Source: Haemaphysalis longicornis (taxonomy: Eukaryota > Arthropoda > Arachnida > Ixodida > Ixodidae). Taken from it: 64,000 nt of DNA. A program made the translations under genes and the position numbers. The notes beneath the pieces are model-generated. The model ran no database searches. It saw only the letters and a list, made by a program, of their open reading frames with translations, and had not been told where the DNA came from. The DNA is taken from positions 57,369,826-57,433,825 of the forward strand of contig CM023454.1 in assembly GCA_013339765.2 (NCBI GenBank), written 5' to 3'. Below, piece by piece: positions 55,880 to 64,000 of this stretch; positions within the stretch are counted from its first letter, which is position 1, and every line of letters begins with the position of its first letter.

Positions 55880-58800
55880 TTGTCGAATAGCCCCTATTAC
55901 CCGAAGTATGTAACCATTCAGTTTAACTTTTTTAGATCATCGGTAACCTAATGAATCGTTGTCCTATAAGATCGGCATATGGACTTACAATCAATGTCTG
56001 AAAAAATAAAAAAATATTGCCACAAAAGATGAGCGTTTAATTACCAGTGATGGTAACAAGAGATTTCTTGTACCGGATGGCATTGTTCGGTATGAGCTGC
56101 TTAAACCAGTTCCTACCTCAGCAACACAATTGCTTAACAATGGTTTCAGGGCTACTTTTACTAAATCAATTTCTTTACTTTGGTGCTGTTGCGCATCTTT
56201 TTAACAATATTTCAGTTCAATCTCATTTCTGCTGACGTTGTTGCCTGATCCCCTCTTGTAATGGCTCTAAAAGTTTCAATGTTTAAAGACTAAAATAAAT
56301 AATAGTTTTACGCGTACAACACACCTTTGGTAGACAAAATTGGTGCATAGCTAAAACGTTATCTATGACAAGCTTCAGAGACAGAATCTTTATTTATCCA
56401 AACGTTCTTCTGCAAGAACTGTAGCTTTATTGTACGGACCAATGAAAGTATTTCCTAGGCCGGAATTGTTGCAGAAGCTCTGAAACAATTTATCGCTGGT
56501 GGAGCTGCTGGTGCCCTTGATTCTACGCTGTGTACATCGTGCAACGTAAGAAGTGTTTTCGCATGCCCAAAGAACCTGTCATTGAGGGTATGTGCTGTAT
56601 AGCGCTTACAACTACATAGAGAGACCAGCACTTCAGACACAAAAAAACGTGGCTTGAATTGTCAAGAGTGGGCACAGGAAAATTGCATACAGGCAAATAT
56701 TTTGGTTAAATGTTACTTTTAGGCACAGAATGGTAATTGTGTATACTTCGTCGACGCAGTGCCCAGTAGTATTTTCGAATGGCAGTTTGTGCAGTGGAAA
56801 AACCTAGCGCTTTGGAAAGATTTGTTTGGGGAAAGCAAGCAGAGAAAGCAGCCGTCAAATGAGATATTTGTAAAAAAAGGTGATATAAAATTTCTAGGTT
56901 GATAAGAAAGCAATTTAAAACAAGCAGCACCGCAAAGTTGTGGGGTTTTGGTGTGTGCCTACTTGCAGTACTAAAACAAGCTGTGGGCCCTCGAACTTGT
57001 GAACGACGACAGGTGAAGATAGGGTGCGTAATGTTGCAGTCATTGTAACAGCTCGTTATTACACAATTTGTTTCCGTATAGTTCTGGTAAACCATTTGCA
57101 GCCATGTCCGAAACACTGCAGAAATAACATGATTTATGACGAGTAAACCAAAGTAATCCAATGGTGGAATAGGTTCCTCAGCACATTTTATAAAAAGTTG
57201 TTCGGGACATTTTGATGACGAATTCTTTGGGCGGTATTCTGCAATCATGCTTCTTCCAACAACAGTTATGGTTCTTTGTGCCACGCACTATGTAACAAAT
57301 TATTCCTACAAAAAATGTTTAAGAAATACACTAAAAGTAGTCTTAAACCCAGCAGAGAACTGCGTTGCTTGGAAAGCATTTTTAGGAAGAAGAGGCTCTG
57401 TAATAACCAAAACTCAAGTCACTAGAATTGTAATTTTATTATATAGTTCTAATGATTAACTTTTGGTGCATTGCTGAAGACACAGACTGTTCAGGCAAGA
57501 CGGCATAGTGACCCTAATCTTACTTGCGATTCTTGTCTAGATCTTTCTGGTGACAGAGATTATCTCTGGAATCCAAACCTGCAGAGACTGGCTGAAGGAA
57601 ACGCTAAAATGGTCGTGCAGTTACAGAGCCCTGTCCTACTTTGTACTAATAATAGATGCGATTCTGCACAAACTACTAATTTGTTTGTCGTATAGGACCA
57701 ATGACAGTTTTTTTAGCACAGAAAATCTCCAATGTATGTCCACAACCGATGTAATGTTCAGGTTAGCTGAGGAAGCACCTGGTCGCTCGGGGAAGCAGCA
57801 TGTCTCTATGTTGAGCTTAATATTTTGTGTCGGACCAATCTTAAGCTGGGCAATAAAAGGAAAAAAATAGAGTATGCATTTTGACATAACGAAAGTGGTA
57901 CATTTTGAACGCTGCGTTATCTATTCCGACTACTGCAGTATCTAATCCCTCGAATGTATGACTTTGTTCATTGCCGCTTCACGCAAAGTGTAAACACGAG
58001 AACACCCTGCGCACTTCAGACATCAACCGCCATAAGAGTTTTCTCACAAAATTACAGCTTTGTTTTCTTCTAGTGCCTCCGGACCATTATGATAGTCGGA
58101 AAATACGTGCGCATTAAGCTAGTTCAAGCGTCGCGCTTCCTAAGATAAATGATACTTTTTTCTATGGTGGCATCTGAACTGTGAAACGTATGGTGCTCTT
58201 ATTTCTGGCCTCTTTCGACTATGCAGACACATCCGTGGGTACTTCAAACATCCAAGCAAGCTTGAAAGGTTCTCGCAGTATGCCGTCGTGATTATCGGCA
58301 AAAGGCGCAAGAGCACTTTGCCTTAGAAATAACAAACACAACAAACTTTGGACAGTTAAGAAGCGGCACAGCTCGAGTATTTGGCTGTTTTTGCTAAATA
58401 TTTATTCGAGCCATTTGTAAAGAGTGTTGTGCTCTGCCACTAACTGAGACGGCAGAGCGCGTCAGTAAGCTATCGACATTGTATTTATAACCTAACGTTC
58501 TGTTGCAAGGTAACGGCGTTTTGTCCCTGAGTGACAACAGGGCATTAAGTCTGTAAAGACAGATTGAAAACGTTGACAAATTGAGATAGGTCAGAAGCGC
58601 GCATCCAGATGACAATGCCTATTTTTGTTCTCTGGGGCTATCTAGTCCGTGAAATTAAGACTGACAATTTCGACGTGGCACTTAGCCTTCGCAGACGTAA
58701 AAACTAAGGGCACTCTAATTAAAAACACAGGGTGCGAAGCTTTGCCTCGCGAGATATCCACTTTTGTTGATACCATACACATTGGAACCGTTTGCTTGGA

Positions 58801-60600
58801 ATGCAAATGGGAAATGAAATGCGCATTGGAAGCAGCAAAGCAGGTATAAGGACCCTCATGCTGTATTTCCCTGCTTATTCAATATAGCAACATGGAAAAG
58901 ATAGAACTGCTTTTCACAATGTCATTCACAGACTGCAAACACAAACAACGTAGGACTCTCATGCATGAAGCCAGGCAATAACTCTTTTAGCGTGATATCG
59001 GCGTTGTCCTCCACAAGAGGCAGCAGCGTTTATTTCACAAATGCAGTTCCGGAATTATAACTTGTTTAAGCCTTGTCGAGCCTGAAGTTTAAATTTTGTA
59101 GTATTGCAGTGCGGAAAAGTCAAATTGGAAGTCTGATTTTCTACTTTATTTGCGCTGCGTAGGAACCAAACAAAACATTTAGGCATTCACACATACGGAG
59201 CCTCCTACCGCGATTGAAGGCCCTAGTATAACAAAAACAAGTAAAAGAGATTTCGTGTATTGTGAGTGTTTTCATTTAGATACCTTTTCTTCAGTTTAAA
59301 AACCGAGCTTCCCTAGCGCCTCGCGAATATTTTCTGATCTTGTACTGCGCAAACAATTAGTTGAAACCCGATGCCTATATATTATTTTCCGTCAATGTGC
59401 AAACAGGAAGCAGGGTTAACCTCGGAAAAGACGGTTGACACGCGCGCTCTCGCGAAGTACAGGTATTGTGCTTTGACAAGGTGAAGCGGAGAATTATCCT
59501 TTGGCAAATTTTTTCTAGAAAAATGCAAAAATTCAATTTGCACGCGGCAAGTGTCAAAATATATCGTACCGTTTTCTGCTTTTGCATCGTTTACATCGCT
59601 TTAATAATATCGTGGCCAATTGATACTTTTCTACTGCAGTGTCGCAAAATTACCACGGTGGTGATTTAAACTTACTAAAAAATGCCTCTCGGAATATGCC
59701 ATTGTTCGTTCACAAAGCGGAGCCGTGCTTTCGCCTGTAAGAAATTTTTCCAAAGAAGCATATATTTAGTTTTCAGCGGCACTTCCGCCCAACTACACGA
59801 AATATTTTCACTCGGGAATGTGCGTAAATTGTTGAATTGTACCGCTGCCTACGAAACGTTTTGCACCTCATAAGGCAAAAGAGAAAACACTTAAGACATT
59901 CACGATTACCACGCCTGATATCCCGAATTTACCGCAGTGAACTTAAAAAAGGCACAGCAGTGCCGCCTGCCTACTATGACTCTTTCAATTTTAAAAGCGT
60001 TGATTCAGGTTGGATGGTGCAATCTTTTAGTACTATTCAAGCGTTTTGGGCTCGTGCGGTGTGTAATCCACGGAATGAGCACTATGGCGTACTGCTGTTT
60101 TACAACCCTGGGGTACCCTAATAGAAGGAATATGAACATCCACCCATGCCAACACTCTTATCCCTACTAACGGCGTTATTTATTGAACATGGCAGAAGAG
60201 ACGTTTCCTTTGTATTCGAAGAAGCTTTGGTTCAATTTAAAAGCTACATTTTGGAGCGCTAGAAAAATATTTTCTGTTAATTTTCTGCAAACACTCTATT
60301 AGGCCCTGCTGCATATGACTAATTTATTCTTTCTGGGCAGACGGAAAAGCGAGAGCACTTCGGACATCCATGCTTACCGCCCTTGCTCTCGCAAGTAAAG
60401 GAACACTGAAGCAATTTCGAAACATTACGGGATTACTAGTAGAAAATTACATTTTAAGGACTCTCAAGGAGGAGTAGCCCAGAAAATGCCGAAAGCCGGG
60501 AGCATCTTCACATCTATTATTTACACGCCTATGGTTTACACGACGGTGCTCTTCGACAATTGGCAGTAAAGTATCTTGCTGTTACAAAGTTTCTGCTTTC
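55880..60600. other. No recognisable gene; unassigned 192-codon frame
   Basis: The longest frame is 192 codons on the minus strand (56,706-57,284), with no recognised domain and no coding hallmark. Exon-like segments with splice-site matches occur at 56,459-56,545 (29 codons, AGIVAEALKQFIAGGAAGAL) and 58,731-58,843, but their phases do not connect. Weakly similar blocks near 58,013, 58,240, 59,888 and 60,355 (cACTTcagACATCc-type) hint at an old dispersed or tandem repeat. Nothing firm can be called. Confidence 0.4.
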
Positions 60601-60619
60601 TTGCAGAAATTTGCGCAAC

Positions 60620-62690
60620 TTGGTCATTTATTTGGTGGGATCAGGACACGGCGATTAATCCGAGGTAGTGACACTCTCTACGAAGTCCTAGTGTCGCACC
60701 ACCAAAGACCATCACTAAGGTCGTGCAGCGCAGACTCTGCTTTAAAGTGCGCCGCAGACTCTACATATGAATTGGCAGTGTTGTGGTTCAATTAGTCGGG
60801 TCGGGATGATCCATGATTGCAGTTTTGAGTCATCAGTGAATACGCTAATCACACCTATATGCGACGGGATGCATGCCGTGGCACGGATGCGGGAAGTGCT
60901 AAAAATAGTCGGCAGGTTATGCAAGAGTGTCTGCTGTGAGACTTGCGATTGTGGTCGGTGGCAAAAGTTTGCGTAAAACATCACGCCCGTGACGAATACG
61001 TTGGCGATAGTTTTGCTACAAATTTTGGGAAGAAGAAACGAATTTGGCTAACTCCTGAAGTGGTTGATGCATGTAATAACGCATCTGTTTTTGTTAGATG
61101 GCCTCGAAAAATACACATACCACTTATCCGAATGCGGTGTTGGGAGGGTACACATGCCGAAAGCCGGGTTGGTGTTCTGGTGGACTCTTTACAGCTGGCT
61201 TACAAGACCGTGACGGCTGCACTCGCTTACGTAGTTTTTGACGCCTGGTGAAACAATACACTGCATCAGTTTGTCTTGCGTGACTCGTATTGCAGGGTGC
61301 GATAGTCCATAGAAGGTATAAAAAGAATGTGCCAAACTTTCGCCTTGACAAATCAACGGAGGTAGGTCTTAGAACAGACCCCAGCACCCGCATGCGCTGC
61401 ACCTTCGTAGTGTACCCCTTCCGCGTTCATTACGGAGGTACAGCGCGTCGTGTCTTTTCCAAAGCGCTAATATTTTGGCATCGTGTTTCTGCGTTTTGGC
61501 GAGTGCGGTGAAGTCGATGTCAGCCGAGTTGTGGGAGCTAGATATCCAAGCGGTTTTACGGGAGAGCTCCCTGCACCGCACACTTGTTTCAAATTTCGCT
61601 ATGAAAGTCATGGCGAACTTCCCGGAAATGACAATATCGTAGACAGACGGAATGGCAATCGTGAAATAATTGTGGCTTGTCTTGATAAGGAACTTTGGAA
61701 TTTTAAAAGACTGCCAGGAGTGACAAACAACCATAAAATTTTCAAGCAGTGTCTGGCCGTTAGTACTGTAGCGTGACTCCATGAGGGACCACTAGCGGGA
61801 AAAGGCAAGAGGTTGCCAGACATTATCAACAGACGGTTGCGATACAGCTCCTTCCGCTTCGTCAGATGCATCAGTTATTCGGCAAAGAAGCTTGCCTGGG
61901 ACAGCTTGGTAGCCTGTGAAATGTTGCCTGAGACAGCTTGGTATTTATTTTCTGGAAAACAGTTTTGGTTCTCTAGAGCAATTGTGCAGAGCTGGTTTTG
62001 ATTCGTTTTCCTTGAGCATAGGTGTCAGCCGCCAAAATACGGCATCGTAGTACTGGATATAAGGGGGTAACATTATAGCACGCCAACGGCTCGCGGATGT
62101 GGCAGATAGCAGAAGGCTGCGGAAAAACTTGAATGGACTAAAGTTTTGTACGCAAGGGGAGAAATGTCGTTCTTATCTACACGTTGACTGATGCAGTACA
62201 ACTTAGAAAGGCCGATGTCAAACTTGGTGCTTTTGAGGATAAGACTGTATTCAGTAGGGCGAATAAAGAGTTCCGAAGTTGGTACGAAAGACAGTCGAAT
62301 CATCGGCGTAAGCAAAGCAGAAACCGAAAAGAAAGCCGGAACCTAACGTAAGCAGCAAACAAAACCGAATGGTAATCATCGCGTCAGTGTTGCGATGCAC
62401 CATTCAAAATGCTGTGCACTGTTCGGAAGGCCGAAATGCATGCGAACCCACTAAACAGTGCGAACTGCGCGATTATTGCTGTTTCTAGTACTTCCGCCTG
62501 CTCCACAGGAGTCTAAAGGAGACATTAACAAGGTCTATTTTAGACAAGAGCTTCGCTGTGTGTAATGGTGCTGAGAGGTCTTTGTTTTGTGGAAATAGCT
62601 AATGATTGAAACAGTGGCTTTTACTAGCACCCTGTAGTCTCTGCAGGACGCCAGTCTGCGGGTGACTGCTTTGGCACCATATATAGTAGT
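60620..62690 (-). pseudogene. Ty3/gypsy pol remnant
   Basis: Reading the minus strand from 62,690 downward, the order is that of gypsy pol. VPKQSPADWRP and LLSKIDLVNVSFRLL open the reverse transcriptase, followed by MHFGLPNSAQHF (near 62,450). FCFAYADDS has the catalytic motif at 62,299-62,310. VFPQPSAICHIREPL (near 62,130) marks the connection segment. In the RNase H region SRYSTNGQTLLENF lies at about 61,775. IDFTALAKTQKHD lies near 61,475, then YGLSHPAIRVTQDKLMQ (near 61,295) marks the integrase zinc-binding region. FTDDSKLQSWI (near 60,840) may be the integrase core. Many stops and frame changes occur. No LTR or gag was found beside it, and it is not the partner of the plus-strand gag at 48.5 kb. 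Confidence 0.8.
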
Positions 62691-63030
62691 CATTCGTGAG
62701 GACTTGATGGAGGTCGATTTATTCCGAGCTCAAGAATGTGTTTGAACTAGCCACGCGTGATCTTGAACCCATCAGGCAGTTAGCGACGATCTCGAGCGAG
62801 AGTGAATATTCCAGTAGTGGGAATGTTTTGAGTAAAGTCATGTATGTTTGGCAGGTGGAAGTGGCGGGTCCCACAGGGACTAGGATTCTCAATAATTTTG
62901 TTGTCGACCACCAACGACGAGGTGCTTGCAACTGCCGAGAGCGGTTCCTCCGATGCTACACCAAGCAGAGAGCGATGAGTTCCAGCATCAGTGAGGTGCT
63001 TGCGGTAGTGGCGCAGTGACAAGTAGTAGT
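62691..63030. other. No assigned feature between gypsy pol and LINE ORF1
   Basis: A plus-strand frame (62,738-63,019) covers this gap but shows no recognisable domain. It could be the N-terminal part of the LINE ORF1 that follows, in a lost frame. Confidence 0.4.
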
Positions 63031-63034
63031 GATG

Positions 63035-63835
63035 CAGAAAGATGTGGCCAAATGGGGAAGGTTACATCAGCAATAAAAAATGTTTGCGAAAGCGGAACCT
63101 CTTGAAGGCACAGTCAAACCATCTTTGTAATCCCAAGTGTGACCTGTGCCAAGGCGATCACCTCTCTGGTAGCAAGGCCTGCAAGCAGAGGTATCTTGAG
63201 CCCTACCTCCCACAGAAAAAGAAATGGGAAATGGCGATGTCTCAGCTGCAGACTACTCACAGATCCCACCGCACTACCCTACAAGGTGGACCGGTGTGTG
63301 GCTCTGCCTCAAGATAAGCCAGTGCTGAGAGGATCCGTTCCAGGTTGACGCCCAAGCCGCCAAGCGAGAAGACAGATTTCAAGGTTCAGGTGGACAACGT
63401 AGTTAGGTGAGCTGGGCAAACTTGATTTCCCCCACTGCTGAGTACCCCAAACCCCGGTGCAGCGAATGTGTTAAGCTGCAACATGAAATCACAAAACTTA
63501 GAGCAGAATCATATTCGCCTAAATCTCTCGTAACACAACAACACATTCGGCCAACAACCACAATCTGTCTGCACAAGACACCATACCCTCCACTTCCACT
63601 CCGCACCCACCAACTTGAGAGCCCCACACAAGTAAATGCCATGGAAAAGAAAAGAAGATTGGACAAGGCCCTCCCGAGCGGATAGCAATGATGCCAAACA
63701 CGATCAGCGAATAAAAGTTTCAAAGCAGTCTCGGGCAGCTCGTAGTGCTGTTCTCGATGAGTTATATACAATCGCGACCCAACTTGAAAAAGTGACCAAG
63801 AAAATCACGCAGGTATTATCGCAAATGCAAAACGC
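63035..63835 (+). pseudogene. LINE ORF1 (gag-like) remnant
   Basis: A first degraded knuckle (CGQMGKVTSAIKNVC) and a second cluster CDLCQGDHLSGSKAC (CX2CX3HX6C) near 63,135-63,185 are followed by KQRYLEPYLPQKKKWE, a Ser/Arg-rich stretch, VQVDNVVSWANLI (near 63,380-63,420), and a region with coiled-coil character (63,460-63,820, for example LDELYTIATQLEKVTKKITQ). This is the layout of ORF1 in Jockey/I-type LINEs, an RNA-binding chaperone that accompanies the element RNA. At least two frameshifts break it. Confidence 0.7.
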
Positions 63836-63841
63836 ACACGT

Positions 63842-64000
63842 CAGGTATTGTTTTGTATTTTGGACCACGTGAAAGTGGGATTCGTGATTCAAGAGAGCAT
63901 CGCCCTGGAGTACAGCAATTGCACTACGCGTATGATCGTGAACACAAAGTTTGGAGCCCCATTTGAAGTTCAGCATTCATTGCGCCAGGGCTGCCCCTTC
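63842..64000 (+). pseudogene. LINE reverse transcriptase fragment, cut by window end
   Basis: The frame reads YCFVFWTT, a stop, then KVGFVIQESIALEYSN, CTTRMIVNTKFGAPFEV and QHSLRQGCPF at the window edge. The last motif is the conserved (V/L)RQGCP block of LINE reverse transcriptases. It follows the ORF1 coiled-coil remnant with almost no spacer, so the endonuclease and first half of the reverse transcriptase are missing: either one LINE with a large deletion or two joined fragments. Confidence 0.65.

Noticed and set aside
56459..56545. An exon of a mitochondrial carrier protein
   Set aside because: The GGAAGAL stretch recalls carriers, but the signature P-x-D/E-x-x-K/R and neighbouring exons are absent. 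The splice-site matches can be chance.
58731..58843. A cysteine-containing exon of a secreted salivary peptide
   Set aside because: The borders look like splice sites, but no signal peptide, partner exon or known cysteine pattern is visible.

Overview
This window looks like intergenic or heterochromatic sequence from an arthropod, most likely a hard (ixodid) tick. No bacterial gene organisation is present, there is no long intact ORF, and the DNA is somewhat AT-rich. Recognisable content is almost entirely decayed transposable elements: BEL/Pao and Ty3/gypsy LTR elements, RNase H-bearing and other LINEs, Penelope-like elements, a tRNA-derived SINE and small inverted-repeat DNA transposons. 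The tick assignment rests on remembered resemblance of the SINE, the gypsy gag, the Penelope 3' end and the LINE tails to tick repeats; no database was searched. No host gene is identified with confidence.

Left part (about 3.85-27.0 kb). A strongly diverged tandem repeat with a unit of about 195 bp fills this part. Always in the same orientation, it occupies about 3.85-4.97, 6.52-9.21, 14.65-14.87, 21.86-24.90 and 26.32-27.04 kb, and appears to be one old array opened by later insertions. The insertions are a 1.25-kb dispersed repeat (5.13-6.42 kb), a 154-bp MITE (7,587-7,740), a 5.4-kb BEL/Pao element with 5-bp target duplications (9,212-14,646), a block of about 7 kb with a minus-strand LINE, a short Penelope copy and an RNase H LINE tail (14.87-21.86 kb), and a 5'-truncated LINE with a complete RNase H catalytic set (24.90-26.32 kb).

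Middle part (27-48.5 kb). A compact, gag-only BEL/Pao element (31,430-33,184) has 95% identical LTRs, a primer-binding site and GATTC target duplications. A second copy of the 1.25-kb dispersed repeat lies at 35.6-36.9 kb. Also present are two SINE copies in opposite orientations, a 140-bp hairpin element flanked by TTAA, two copies of a repeat carrying CCGAAA-type minisatellite DNA, a Tigger-like non-autonomous transposon and two LINE 3' fragments. The only candidate host coding sequence is a pair, perhaps a trio, of phase-compatible exon-like segments at 33.78-34.99 kb.

Right part (48.5-64 kb). A gypsy gag remnant is cut off by a minus-strand Penelope fragment. A degenerate plus-strand LINE (about 53.2-55.6 kb) is followed by a second copy of the 154-bp MITE. 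A minus-strand gypsy pol remnant (about 60.6-62.7 kb) and a LINE ORF1 fragment fused to a reverse transcriptase fragment complete the window. All coding remnants carry stops and frameshifts, so this is a fossil record of nested insertions rather than a set of cooperating genes. I found no previously undescribed functional system; the most useful material is structural (the dismantled array, small element families and insertion footprints).
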